NCBI GenBank assembly: GCA_016790965.1
Contig: JAEUNZ010000005.1
Coordinates: 31,439 to 95,438 of the forward strand
Length of the DNA stretch: 64,000 nt
Direction: 5' to 3'
Source of the DNA: SSSZ01 sp016790965
GTDB lineage: Bacteria; Pseudomonadota; Gammaproteobacteria; Burkholderiales; Rhodocyclaceae
In this document: in pieces, positions 10,060-18,936 of the stretch
How positions within the stretch are numbered: position 1 is the stretch's first letter
Layout: the number at the start of each line of letters is the position of its first letter
Program-made: the position numbers and the translations under genes
Notes under the pieces: generated by a model
Seen by the model: only the letters and a program-made list of their open reading frames with translations
The model's database searches: none
What the model was told of the DNA's origin: nothing

Positions 10060-11466
10060 TCATAGCAGGTCGCGGACATCGGCAAAGTGGCCGGCAACGG
10101 ATGCGGCAGCCGCCATGGCCGGGCTGACCAGATGGGTCCGGCCGCCCGGGCCCTGGCGACCCTCAAAATTGCGATTGGAGGTGGAGGCACAGCGCTCACC
10201 GGGCTCCAGGCGGTCGGCGTTCATGGCCAGGCACATGGAACAGCCCGGTTCCCGCCACTCGAAGCCGGCAGCGACGAAAACCTTATCCAGACCTTCAGCC
10301 TCGGCCTGGCGCTTGACCAGGCCTGAACCCGGCACAGCCAGGGCCAGCTTGACGTTGGCTGCAATGTGGCGCCCCTTGAGCACGGCCGCAGCCTCGCGCA
10401 AGTCCTCGATGCGGGAATTGGTGCAGGAGCCAATGAAGATCTTGTCGATGGCGATGGCCTTGATCGGTGTATTGGGCGTCAGCCCCATGTATTGCAGGGC
10501 ACGTTCCATGCCTTCCCGTTTCACCGGGTCCACCTGCTTGGAGGGATCGGGGACTACGGCATCGATGGCGACTACCATCTCGGGGGAGGTGCCCCACGTG
10601 ACCTGGGGCTGGATGTCCTCGGCCCGCAGGCTGACCACGGTGTCGAAGCGGGCACCCTCGTCGGACTTGAGGGTCCGCCAGTAGGCCACCGCCTTCTCCC
10701 AGGCGTCGCCCCGGGGAGAGAACGGCCGATCCAGGAGGTAATGGATCGTGGTGTCGTCCACCGCGACGAATCCCATGCGGGCACCGGCCTCGATGGCCAT
10801 ATTGCACAGGGTCATGCGCCCCTCCATGGACAGGCCACGAATGGCACTGCCGGCGAATTCGATGGCGTAGCCGGTGCCGCCGGCGGTGCCGATGGTACCG
10901 ATCACTGCCAGGGCGATGTCCTTGCCCGTCACGCCTTTGCCCAGGCGACCTTCGACGGCCACCAGCATGGTCTTCGACTTTTTCTGCACCAGACACTGGG
11001 TGGCCAGTACGTGCTCCACCTCGGAAGTGCCTATCCCGTGGGCAAGACACGCAAACGCGCCATGGGTGGAGGTATGCGAATCGCCGCACACCACGGTCAT
11101 ACCCGGTAGGGTGGCACCGTTCTCGGGACCCACCACATGGACGATGCCTTGCTTGGGATCCTTGAAGGGGAAATAAGCCAGGGCGCCGACTTCGCGGATG
11201 TTGGCATCCAGGGTTTCGACCTGAAGCCGGGAAACAGGATCCTTGATGCCTTCATCCCAGTGATCCGTCGGCGTGTTGTGATCGGCGGTGGCAACGATCG
11301 ATGAAATCCGCCAGGGTTTGCGGCCCGCGAGTTTCAAGCCTTCGAAGGCCTGGGGGCTGGTGACTTCGTGTACCAAGTGGCGATCGATGTACAGGAGGGC
11401 TGTCCCGTCGTCCTCCTGGCGGACAACATGACTTTCCCAGAGCTTGTCGTAGAGCGTCTTCGGCAT
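10060..11466 (-). CDS. leuC: 3-isopropylmalate dehydratase large subunit
   Basis: This 468-residue aconitase-family subunit carries the [4Fe-4S] cluster. Motifs include KLWESHVV near the N-terminus, VCGDSHTSTHGAFACLAHGI near residue 127 and the cluster cysteines in FIGSCTNSRIEDL (near 347) and GCSMCLAMN (near 408). It is the first leu gene of the minus-strand series leuC-entericidin-leuD-leuB-asd. A GATAAT box at 11496-11501 on the minus strand is a possible -10 element, but its -35 is poor. Confidence 0.98.
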   Translation of the reverse strand: MPKTLYDKLWESHVVRQEDDGTALLYIDRHLVHEVTSPQAFEGLKLAGRKPWRISSIVATADHNTPTDHWDEGIKDPVSRLQVETLDANIREVGALAYFPFKDPKQGIVHVVGPENGATLPGMTVVCGDSHTSTHGAFACLAHGIGTSEVEHVLATQCLVQKKSKTMLVAVEGRLGKGVTGKDIALAVIGTIGTAGGTGYAIEFAGSAIRGLSMEGRMTLCNMAIEAGARMGFVAVDDTTIHYLLDRPFSPRGDAWEKAVAYWRTLKSDEGARFDTVVSLRAEDIQPQVTWGTSPEMVVAIDAVVPDPSKQVDPVKREGMERALQYMGLTPNTPIKAIAIDKIFIGSCTNSRIEDLREAAAVLKGRHIAANVKLALAVPGSGLVKRQAEAEGLDKVFVAAGFEWREPGCSMCLAMNADRLEPGERCASTSNRNFEGRQGPGGRTHLVSPAMAAAASVAGHFADVRDLL

Positions 11467-11534
11467 GGTGGCGAAAAAGAGCCGTAAAGCGGCGGATTAT
11501 CCCATAGCTTCAGCGCCCGTCGAAGGCCCGAATC

Positions 11535-12686
11535 TCACCGCGCGTGGCGCTGCGCCGGGCCGCAGGCGAGCATCAGCACCAGTCCGGCCAGCGCAAATGC
11601 TGAACTGAGCGTATAGGTCCAGCCAGCACCCAACCCGTCCCAGACCCAACCGCTCAGGAGTCCCCCGAGGAGTCCGCCGGCCCCAAAGGAAAGGCTGGAG
11701 TAGAGCGCCTGACCCCTGCCCTGAGCCCGCCCGGGAAACCAGCGGTTAACGGCGGCGATCGCAGCGGCGTGAAAGACTCCGAAGGTCACCCCATGCAGGG
11801 TCTGCGCCAGGATAGCGAGCAGGAGGGTGTCCACGGCCCAGCCGATAAGCAGAAAACGGACTACCGCCACGGCGAAGCTGAAGGCAAGCAGCCCCTCGAG
11901 CGAGTATCGCTCCAGGAGGCGAGGCATCAGAATGAACATGCCAATTTCGGCCAGCACCCCCACTGACCAGAGGATGCCCACCGCAGTCGTGCTGTAACCG
12001 TGGCCTGCAAGGTGGATGGAGTAGAAGACATAAAGGGCACCGTGGGCCGCAGACATGGCGACGCAGGCCGTAAGAAGGGCGCGCACCCGCCCTTCCCGCA
12101 GAATTTCCCGTAAACCCGGCGCCTCGCCAGCGACGCGAACGGGTGGTGCCTCCGGCAATACCAGGGCAAGCAGCAGGATGCCTGCCAGAATTGCCCAACA
12201 GATCCAGACGATCCCCGCCACCGGCACGTAATCCAGAAGTGCGCCGGCCCCCAGAACAGCCACGATGAATCCAACCGATCCCCAAAGACGGACGCGGCTG
12301 TAGCGGGCGCCCTCCTCCCGCAGGTGATCGAAGGTCAGCGCCTCCACCAGGGGCAGGGCGGCACTCCAGAAGAAAGCGAGCACCGCCATGGCGGCCAGCA
12401 TGGGGGCCAGGCGGTCTAACCAGAAAAAGGCGGTAAACCCCACGAGAGCGAGGAGCGAAGCGAGACGCACAATGGTCAAGCGATGGCCCTTGCGGTCCGC
12501 CAACCACCCCCAAAGGTTGGGGCCGAAGACACGCATGAGCTGCATCTGGGACATCAGAAGGCCGATGTCCCAGGCAGAAAAGCGGAGCGACTGGAGATAA
12601 AGCCCGAAGTAGGGCGAGAAGGCGCCAATGAAGGCGAAATAAAAGAAGTAGTAGCCCGAAAGGCGCCAGTAGGGCAGGACGTGCAT
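11535..12686 (-). CDS. MFS transporter, 3-phenylpropionate-permease (HcaT-like) type
   Basis: This 383-residue protein has about 12 hydrophobic segments. The N-terminus (YWRLSGYYFFYFAFIGAFSP, YFGLYLQSLRFSAWDIGLL) and the loop WGWLADRKGHRL match the nucleoside/phenylpropionate branch of the major facilitator superfamily. Substrate cannot be read from the sequence. It lies alone between leuC and the YdcH-like gene. Confidence 0.85.
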   Translation of the reverse strand: MHVLPYWRLSGYYFFYFAFIGAFSPYFGLYLQSLRFSAWDIGLLMSQMQLMRVFGPNLWGWLADRKGHRLTIVRLASLLALVGFTAFFWLDRLAPMLAAMAVLAFFWSAALPLVEALTFDHLREEGARYSRVRLWGSVGFIVAVLGAGALLDYVPVAGIVWICWAILAGILLLALVLPEAPPVRVAGEAPGLREILREGRVRALLTACVAMSAAHGALYVFYSIHLAGHGYSTTAVGILWSVGVLAEIGMFILMPRLLERYSLEGLLAFSFAVAVVRFLLIGWAVDTLLLAILAQTLHGVTFGVFHAAAIAAVNRWFPGRAQGRGQALYSSLSFGAGGLLGGLLSGWVWDGLGAGWTYTLSSAFALAGLVLMLACGPAQRHAR

Positions 12687-12712
12687 CCCCGGGATTCTAC
12701 CCGGGCGCGCAC

Positions 12713-12976
12713 TCAGGCCGGGTGCTTCTGGCCGATACGGAAGGCCAGCAGCAAGTGATAGAGCTCGTCCTTCAACTTGACGCGCTGCTTCTTCATGTCC
12801 TCGAGGGTGAAATCGGAAACTGGCATGTCGTGCTCTTCCAAATCCTCCACCTTACCGGTCAGGCGGTGATAACTGGCCAGGAGCCGCGCGAACTGGGCGT
12901 TCGACGCCTTGAGGACATCGATGGCGTCGCGCATTTCAGGAAATTCGTTGTGGAGTTCGTGGTGATCGACTTGCAT
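12713..12976 (-). CDS. YdcH/DUF465 family small protein
   Basis: This 87-residue helical protein begins MQVDHHELHNEFPEMRDAID, placed after a GAGGGG ribosome site, and contains LKDELYHLLLAF near its C-terminus. These are features of the DUF465/YdcH family of short antiparallel coiled-coil proteins. An upstream in-frame extension overlaps aroC and is not family-like. Function unknown. Confidence 0.82.
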   Translation of the reverse strand: MQVDHHELHNEFPEMRDAIDVLKASNAQFARLLASYHRLTGKVEDLEEHDMPVSDFTLEDMKKQRVKLKDELYHLLLAFRIGQKHPA

Positions 12977-13028
12977 TTGGGTCCCCTCTGGTCCTGCTGG
13001 TGCCAAAACGGCGAAAAAAGCGGAAATC

Positions 13029-14129
13029 TTAGCCGATTTTCCCTGGAATGCGGGGCGTGGTGCATACCACATCCCCACACTGGGCGCGCTGGCGCAGGGC
13101 GTGGTCCATGAGGACCAGGGCGAGCATCGCCTCGGCTATTGGCGTGGCGCGGATACCGACGCACGGGTCATGCCGCCCCTCCGTTGCGACCTCGACGGGC
13201 TCGCCACGCACATTCACCGAGCGTCGTGGCTGGGCGATGGACGATGTGGGCTTGATGGCTATGCTGACCACGATGTCCTGACCGGTGGAAATGCCACCGA
13301 GGATGCCCCCTGCGTTGTTGGACAAAAATCCCTCGGGGCGCATTTCGTCGCCGTGCTCACTTCCCCGCTGGGCAACGCTCGCAAAACCCGCACCGATTTC
13401 AACACCCTTGACGGCATTGATGCCCATCATCGCATAGGCAAGATCGGCGTCGAGGCGGTCATAGACCGGCTCTCCCCAGCCGGGCGGGACGCCACGGGCG
13501 ACAACGGTAATGCGGGCCCCCACCGAATCGAGATCACGGCGCAGACCATCCATATAGCTTTCCAACTGGGGCACTAGGCCCGCATTGGGGGCGAAAAAAG
13601 CGTTTGTGTCGATATCAGCTTCGCTGACAAAAGGAATGGCGAGGGGACCGAGGGCACTCATCCAGCCGCGAATTGCGACGCCGTGGCGTTCCCGTAACCA
13701 TTTGCGGGCGATGGCGCCGGCAGCCACTCGTACGGCGGTTTCCCGCGCCGAGGAACGCCCCCCGCCGCGGTAATCACGGAAACCATATTTTTGGGTGTAC
13801 GTATAGTCCGCGTGCCCAGGGCGAAAGGTCTCGGCGATGTTTCCGTAGTCCCTGCTGCGCTGATCCTGATTGCGTATCAAGAGGCCGATTGGGGTACCGG
13901 TCGTCTTGCCTTCGAAGACCCCGGAAAGGATTTCCACCGTATCCGGTTCCCGCCGCTGCGTCACATGGCGCGAGGTTCCGGGCCTGCGACGGTCGAGTTC
14001 AGCCTGGATGTCAGCCTCGCAGAGCGCGAGCCCCGGAGGACAACCATCCACCACACAACCGATGCCGGGCCCGTGGGATTCGCCGAAGGAAGTAACGCTG
14101 AACAGGGTACCGAAGGTATTGCCGGACAT
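13029..14129 (-). CDS. aroC: Chorismate synthase
   Basis: This 366-residue FMN-dependent enzyme makes chorismate from EPSP, the last shikimate step. Motifs are MSGNTFGTLFSVTSFGESHG at the N-terminus, GGGRSSARETAVRVAAGA near residue 124 and GISTGQDIVVSIAIKPTSS near 287. It feeds the tryptophan genes at the left of the window. Confidence 0.98.
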   Translation of the reverse strand: MSGNTFGTLFSVTSFGESHGPGIGCVVDGCPPGLALCEADIQAELDRRRPGTSRHVTQRREPDTVEILSGVFEGKTTGTPIGLLIRNQDQRSRDYGNIAETFRPGHADYTYTQKYGFRDYRGGGRSSARETAVRVAAGAIARKWLRERHGVAIRGWMSALGPLAIPFVSEADIDTNAFFAPNAGLVPQLESYMDGLRRDLDSVGARITVVARGVPPGWGEPVYDRLDADLAYAMMGINAVKGVEIGAGFASVAQRGSEHGDEMRPEGFLSNNAGGILGGISTGQDIVVSIAIKPTSSIAQPRRSVNVRGEPVEVATEGRHDPCVGIRATPIAEAMLALVLMDHALRQRAQCGDVVCTTPRIPGKIG

Positions 14130-14369
14130 CGTAGTGCCAAGTGGTTAGAATGGAGCGAGAGTCTACCATGGTCGCCCGCAGGCCCTCCCTCCCTCCTCCC
14201 GCCCCCGCAAGGAAGGCGCCATCGCCGAAACCCGACGCACGCGCCAGCGGCAACCCGCGCACCCAACAAGACCTACGATGGCAGCGCACGAAACGTTTTA
14301 CATGGAACGGCCGCTGACCCGAGCCCAATCCCCCACAAACCCGACGCGCCTTCGCGCGGGCGGTGCCGT

Positions 14370-14816
14370 TCAATTCCCGGAATCGCCGGGCCAGTTCTTA
14401 ATGTAATTCTTGAGCATCTTGTTCTCGAAGTTCTGTTCTTCGAGGACCGCCTTGGCGACATCCAGGAACGAAATCACGCCCAGCAGCGTTTCGCCATCCA
14501 TGATGGGCAGATAGCGAGAATGCTTGTCGATCATCAGACGGCGCAGATCGTTGGCTTCCATGGATGGTGGCGCTGTCACCGGGTCGGGAACCATGACCTC
14601 ACCGACGGTGACCCCGGCAAGTTGGCCACCATGGTCATTGAACGCCTTGAGAACCTCGCGGAACGTGAGCATGCCCGCCATGCGCCCTCCCTCCATGACA
14701 ACCAGGGAGCCGACATCGAACTCGGCCATGGTTTCAACCGCCACACCCAGCGCCTGTTGCGGCGTCGTCGTATACAGGGTGGCTCCCTTGATGCGCATGA
14801 TTTCCCGGACCTGCAT
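14370..14816 (-). CDS. CBS-domain pair protein
   Basis: This 148-residue protein consists of two CBS motifs: the first around residues 1-62 (IMRIKGATLYTTTPQQALG to AGMLTFREVLKAF), the second around 72-132 (VMVPDPVTAPPSMEANDLRR, then LLGVISFLDVAKAVLEE). Such stand-alone pairs usually bind adenosine nucleotides and modulate partners. About 240 bp upstream of aroC's start hold no recognisable gene. Confidence 0.88.
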   Translation of the reverse strand: MQVREIMRIKGATLYTTTPQQALGVAVETMAEFDVGSLVVMEGGRMAGMLTFREVLKAFNDHGGQLAGVTVGEVMVPDPVTAPPSMEANDLRRLMIDKHSRYLPIMDGETLLGVISFLDVAKAVLEEQNFENKMLKNYIKNWPGDSGN

Positions 14817-14975
14817 GGCTCTCTCCCACGGATGTTTCCGGCGATGTTAGAGCATACCGGGCGTTTGGCAAAGAAACCTCACCGCCTGGCCCAACGCCAC
14901 CCGATCCCCAGCTTTCCTTAATGCGATGAAGGACTTGCCCGAACGAAAAACCCAATAAAAATTTCACGATGCCAC

Positions 14976-15025
14976 TTGCAAACCGCAAAAGTCTCTATAC
15001 AATTCGTCCTATGACCTTGGTCATA
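14976..15025 (+). promoter_or_regulatory. Promoter with palindromic operator candidate for the XRE-type gene
   Basis: TTGCAA at 14976-14981 and TACAAT at 14998-15003 are separated by 16 bp and form a good sigma-70 promoter. Seven bases further on lies a 16-bp near-perfect palindrome, TATGACC-TT-GGTCATA, at 15010-15025, covering the expected transcription start. This is the classic position for an autoregulatory operator of the HTH protein encoded 54 bp downstream. Confidence 0.65.
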
Positions 15026-15078
15026 CACAAAAAGTATATCGGGCTAACCCTACAACGTCGGCGTATGGAGATTTCATC

Positions 15079-15384
15079 ATGAGCACAACCAAGACCATCG
15101 AGAAAATCGAGCCCCGCGAAATCCGTCGCAAGCTCGGCCTCAATCAACAGCAATTCTGGTCCACCATTGGCGTGACCCAGAGCGGCGGCTCCCGTTACGA
15201 AAGCGGCCGCAACATGCCCAAGCCGGTGCGCGAGTTGCTGCGCCTCGTCCATGTCGAGCAGATCGACATCAAGGCCATCAAGCGGGAAGACTGGGAAGTC
15301 ATCGAGTACCTGCGTGCCAACGAGTCGGAACTGTTCAAATCGCTCAAGAAATCTGCCCGGTCCAAGGCCAAGAAGGCTGCCTGA
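15079..15384 (+). CDS. XRE-like helix-turn-helix protein
   Basis: This 101-residue basic protein has an HTH at about residues 12-50 (EIRRKLGLNQQQFWSTIGVT, then QSGGSRYESGRNMPKPVRELL), recognisable as the XRE/Cro fold. A short acidic segment and a lysine-rich tail (KKSARSKAKKAA) follow. It is monocistronic: its promoter carries a palindrome and a strong terminator follows 21 bases after the stop. Likely a DNA-binding regulator; its targets are unknown. Confidence 0.85.
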   Translation: MSTTKTIEKIEPREIRRKLGLNQQQFWSTIGVTQSGGSRYESGRNMPKPVRELLRLVHVEQIDIKAIKREDWEVIEYLRANESELFKSLKKSARSKAKKAA

Positions 15385-15405
15385 CCGCAGGTCAACCCAC
15401 ACTTG

Positions 15406-15448
15406 CGGGCGTCACGGACTGACTACAGTCCGGACGCCCGTTTTCTTT
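15406..15448 (+). terminator. Rho-independent terminator of the XRE-like gene
   Basis: The stem CGGGCGTC / GACGCCCG with an inner CGGACT / AGTCCG pair and a 6-nt loop is followed by TTTTCTTTTTT. The hairpin overlaps the final codons of the convergent radical SAM gene, so the same bases are both coding and terminating. Confidence 0.9.
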
Positions 15449-16248
15449 TTTATGTACCGGGCAAATTCGCAGAGTTCGCTCTCGGCGAGGACACCGAGTC
15501 GAGGTGCAGCGGCTTGCTGCGAGGGGCGCGCCAGACCGTAGAGGTGGATGCCACGAATGCGGCCGGCAACTTGCCCTACGAATTCACAGTAAGCATCCCG
15601 GGCCGCACTGTCTGGCGCAGCACCGTCCAACGCAAACCAGCAGGTCTGGATCCAGGTGGGCGCAAGTGCCGCGCAGCGGCGCAGATTGCGCAGCGCCTTG
15701 CCCGGGTCCAGGCGCACGCCATTGACCGCGAGGGTCGCGTCCGCCCCCAGGCGATCGACCTTGAACCACACCTCTCCCTCACCCTCGCCCAGGGCGCGAA
15801 TCCCCGCCTGAACAGCCGGACGATGTAGCAGGCTGCCGTTGGTGATGAGTCGGATCCGGACACCCGGCGTCAACCCCCGCACCTCGAGCAGCCGCCGCAC
15901 CAGAGCTACCGCAGCAGGAAATTCCGCCGCAGAGCTAGGCTCGCCATTACCCGAAAATGCAACATCTACCAGTCGGCGGTAATGCGGCGGAACCTCGCGC
16001 TGGAAAAAATCGCCATGGGCCAGCCTCTCCAGAAAGCATTTCAGTTCATTCTCCAGAAGGACCAGATCCACTGGGGGGGGTCCGCCACGGGTCAAGCCCT
16101 CCACTTGACAATAGACACAGGCCCAATTGCAGGCGTTATTGACATTGAGGTTGATTCCCAGCGAAAGCCCCCCTGCCCGGCGGGAAACGACGGGATAGAC
16201 GTAGGTGAGTCCCGCATAGTCGCGGCGATGGTCGGAGAGAGTAAGCAT
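15412..16248 (-). CDS. Radical SAM protein
   Basis: This 278-residue protein starts MLTLSDHRRDYAGLTYVYPV and carries the CX3CX2C cluster motif CNWACVYC near residue 42. A GNGEPS segment corresponds to the SAM-binding GGE region, and RIRLITNGSLL follows. The architecture resembles COG0731-type Fe-S oxidoreductases rather than the shorter QueE. It is divergent from queD with a 43-bp gap, so a link with 7-deazaguanine biosynthesis is possible but unproven. An upstream frame extension overlaps queD and is rejected. Confidence 0.85.
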   Translation of the reverse strand: MLTLSDHRRDYAGLTYVYPVVSRRAGGLSLGINLNVNNACNWACVYCQVEGLTRGGPPPVDLVLLENELKCFLERLAHGDFFQREVPPHYRRLVDVAFSGNGEPSSAAEFPAAVALVRRLLEVRGLTPGVRIRLITNGSLLHRPAVQAGIRALGEGEGEVWFKVDRLGADATLAVNGVRLDPGKALRNLRRCAALAPTWIQTCWFALDGAAPDSAARDAYCEFVGQVAGRIRGIHLYGLARPSQQAAAPRLGVLAESELCEFARYIKKKTGVRTVVSP

Positions 16249-16291
16249 GGTGCCATTGTATAATCCCGCCACCCTCAAACCCTGCCGCCCA

Positions 16292-16735
16292 ATGCTCATC
16301 ACCCGCCGCCTGGAATTTGACGCCGGCCATCGCATTCCCGACCACCGCAGCCAGTGCCGGCACCTGCATGGCCATCGCTATGCACTCGAGATCAGCCTGG
16401 CAGGCGAGATCATCGAAAGAGAGGGGGATGCTGCCAATGGCATGGTGATGGATTTCTCGCAAGTGAAGGATTTGGCCCGGCGTCATGTGGTCGATCTCTG
16501 GGACCACGCCTTTCTTGCCTATGCTGGCGACTCCGCCGTGGTGGCTTTCTTGTCCAGTATCCCCGACCACAAGACGGTCGTCCTAGATCGTGTCCCGACT
16601 GCCGAGAATCTCGCCCGCCTCGCCTTCATCATTCTCGATCCTGTCTACCGCGACACTTACGGCAATCATCTGCGTCTCGAGCGCATACGGCTCTACGAAA
16701 CGCCAAACTGCTGGGCCGACGCCTTTCGGCCCTGA
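16292..16735 (+). CDS. queD: 6-carboxytetrahydropterin synthase (QueD/PTPS family)
   Basis: This 147-residue protein has zinc-binding histidines in FDAGHRIPDH and CRHLHGHRYALEI, and the PTPS motif MVMDFSQVKDLARRHV. LWDHAFL and PTAENLARLAF supply further active-site residues. QueD converts dihydroneopterin triphosphate to carboxytetrahydropterin for queuosine and other deazapurines. Some longer betaproteobacterial relatives are annotated only as 6-pyruvoyl-tetrahydropterin synthase. A TATAAT box lies at 16259-16264. Confidence 0.9.
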   Translation: MLITRRLEFDAGHRIPDHRSQCRHLHGHRYALEISLAGEIIEREGDAANGMVMDFSQVKDLARRHVVDLWDHAFLAYAGDSAVVAFLSSIPDHKTVVLDRVPTAENLARLAFIILDPVYRDTYGNHLRLERIRLYETPNCWADAFRP

Positions 16736-16924
16736 CCGCCCGTTCCGGCCGATACCGCGATTGAGGGCGATGCGTCGCTCTCCTATACTCGCGAATGTTC
16801 AGGAAAGGCGCATAGAAGCGCCTCGGGGAAAATCGATGGGTATGTTATTCACATCCGCAGGCGACGATGTCATTGAACATGTCATTATCATTGGCCAGAG
16901 CCCCCCACATCAAGGCACCAGCGC

Positions 16925-18061
16925 ATGAACTCCCGCCCCCGCACCGCGCTTATCCTCACCGGCGGCGGCGCACGCGCCGCCTATCAGGTCGGCGTGCTGA
17001 TGGCCGTTGCTGAATTGCTCCCAAACCCGCGCCAAAATCCTTTCCCCATCCTGTGCGGAACCTCGGCGGGGGCCATCAATGCAGCGAGCGTCGCCTGTCT
17101 GGCAGATAACTTCGGCAAGGCTGTCGAAATGGTGGCCCACGTCTGGCGCAGCATGCACGCGGGCCACATCTATCGCGCGGACACCGCAGGCATCGTGCGC
17201 TCCGGCGCCCACTGGCTCTCCATGCTGGTCGCGGGCTGGGCGATTCGTAGCCGTCCCCGTTCCCTCCTCGACAATACGCCCCTGCGGGATCTGCTCAACC
17301 GTTACCTCGATTTTCGCGGCGTCGACCATGCTATCCGCTCCGGCGCCCTCCACGCCCTGTCCATCACGGCGTCGGGCTACGAATCCGGCGAAAGCATCAC
17401 CTTCTTCCAGGGCCACCCCACTGCTGAGCCTTGGCGCCGGGTGCAGCGCGTGGGCATCCGCTGCAAGATCAACGTCAACCACCTGTTGGCCTCCAGCGCA
17501 ATACCCTTCATCTTCCCCGCCACCCACATCAACCGCGAATTTTTCGGTGACGGGTCGATGCGCCAGCTGGCTCCCATCTCACCCGCCATCCACCTCGGCG
17601 CAGAACGCATTTTCGTCATCGGCGCCGGACGACTGAACGAGCCGAAGGAACGCAACAGCAGCGCCCGCCATCCTTCCCTGGCCCAGATCGCTGGCCACGC
17701 CCTCGCCAGCATCTTCCTGGACAGCCTCGCCGTGGATATCGAGCGCCTGCAACGCATCAACGAAACCGTCGCTTCCCTCTCCCCGGATGTGCTCGCCCAA
17801 GCCGAAGTTCCACTGCGCAAGATTCGCACGCTGATTATCGCCCCCTCGGAGCGCCTCGACCTGATCGCCGCCAACCACGCCGATGCCCTTCCCCGACCCG
17901 TAAAGATATTGTTGCGAGGAATCGGCGCCATGAATCGGCGCGGCGGCGCCCTCACCAGCTACTTGCTTTTCGAGCAGCCATACACCGAGGCCCTGATGGA
18001 CCTGGGTTACCGGGATACTATGGCCCGGGCGGCCGAGGTACGCGACTTTCTGGAGGTATAG
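16925..18061 (+). CDS. Patatin-like phospholipase
   Basis: This 378-residue protein has the oxyanion-hole motif TGGGARAAYQVGVL at the N-terminus, the nucleophile serine in CGTSAGAINAAS near residue 51 and the catalytic Asp in FFGDGSMRQLAP near 205. This Ser-Asp dyad defines patatin-type lipid acyl hydrolases. No signal peptide or TM segment is evident, so a cytoplasmic or membrane-associated lipase is likely. The 190-bp upstream gap contains a direct repeat of ATGTCATT (16867 and 16879). Confidence 0.92.
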   Translation: MNSRPRTALILTGGGARAAYQVGVLMAVAELLPNPRQNPFPILCGTSAGAINAASVACLADNFGKAVEMVAHVWRSMHAGHIYRADTAGIVRSGAHWLSMLVAGWAIRSRPRSLLDNTPLRDLLNRYLDFRGVDHAIRSGALHALSITASGYESGESITFFQGHPTAEPWRRVQRVGIRCKINVNHLLASSAIPFIFPATHINREFFGDGSMRQLAPISPAIHLGAERIFVIGAGRLNEPKERNSSARHPSLAQIAGHALASIFLDSLAVDIERLQRINETVASLSPDVLAQAEVPLRKIRTLIIAPSERLDLIAANHADALPRPVKILLRGIGAMNRRGGALTSYLLFEQPYTEALMDLGYRDTMARAAEVRDFLEV

Positions 18062-18124
18062 CCCAGAACTTCAGCTGCCGGGGCCTGAAATCCAGCAGAC
18101 TTACGGATCGCCCCCGCCGCGCCC

Positions 18125-18901
18125 CTACCACTCCAAAGATTCAATCAGCGCAGTCATGGCCGCAGCGGCACCCAGCGGAAGGCGCGTATCGACGATACCG
18201 CTCAGGACCGTCTCGCCGGGATTGATCTCGACCGTAGGAATCCCGCGTCGGGCCGCCCACAGAACCGGTTGGGCAATATACTGAAAGGCACTCGAAGTAC
18301 CGATCGAGAATACAGCGTCGAATCCGGCCTCAAAAGCGTCCAGAAAACGATCCATGGCCCCGGAGGGAAGGGCCTCGCCAAACAGAACCACTGCCGGCCG
18401 CAATACAGCGTCGCACTCGGGACAGTGCGGGGGAATTTCCCAGCCCTCCAGCGTGGGGCAATAAGTACGGAAGTGACATGAGGTACAAGCGAGATTCTGG
18501 AGATTGCCGTGGATCTCGATCAGATTGAAACTCCCTGCGCGGCGGTGGAGGCCGTCGATATTCTGGGTCAGGACGAGACTGCCGGGCCGTTCGCGTTCAA
18601 TGCGGGCCATCGCCCTGTGCGCGGCGTTGGGCGCCACCCCACGGCAGGCCTCTTCGATCTGGGCGAGATACTTCCAGGTGACCTCGGGGAAAGCCGCGAA
18701 CACCTCACCTGAGAGAGCCTCTTCGATGCGCAGGCCCTCGTCGGTGAGTTCCCGATCGTACAAACCGCCAATTCCCCTGTAAGTCGGGAGACCGGAATCT
18801 GCGGAAATGCCTGCGCCGGTAATGAACAACAGCCGTCGCGCTGAAGCCACGAGCGCGGCAACACGGTCAATTCTGGCCGCCAGATCAGCGGCGCCGATCA
18901 C
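18125..18901 (-). CDS. Sirtuin NAD-dependent protein deacylase
   Basis: This protein of about 258 residues has the Sir2 motifs FITGAGISADSGLPTYRG, TQNIDGLHRRAG (catalytic His just after, in IEIHGNL) and zinc cysteines CTSC...CPEC, plus SIGTSSAFQYIAQPV. It removes acyl groups from lysines using NAD. The start is uncertain: a GTG at 18901 fits the domain start, another GTG lies at 18934, and a longer ATG frame would be translated from the tRNA-Ser remnant. It lay just downstream of tRNA-Ser before the element inserted. Confidence 0.93.
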   Translation of the reverse strand: MIGAADLAARIDRVAALVASARRLLFITGAGISADSGLPTYRGIGGLYDRELTDEGLRIEEALSGEVFAAFPEVTWKYLAQIEEACRGVAPNAAHRAMARIERERPGSLVLTQNIDGLHRRAGSFNLIEIHGNLQNLACTSCHFRTYCPTLEGWEIPPHCPECDAVLRPAVVLFGEALPSGAMDRFLDAFEAGFDAVFSIGTSSAFQYIAQPVLWAARRGIPTVEINPGETVLSGIVDTRLPLGAAAAMTALIESLEW

Positions 18902-18936
18902 TGTAGCCCCAGAAGAACACAAACCCGTACGCACGA

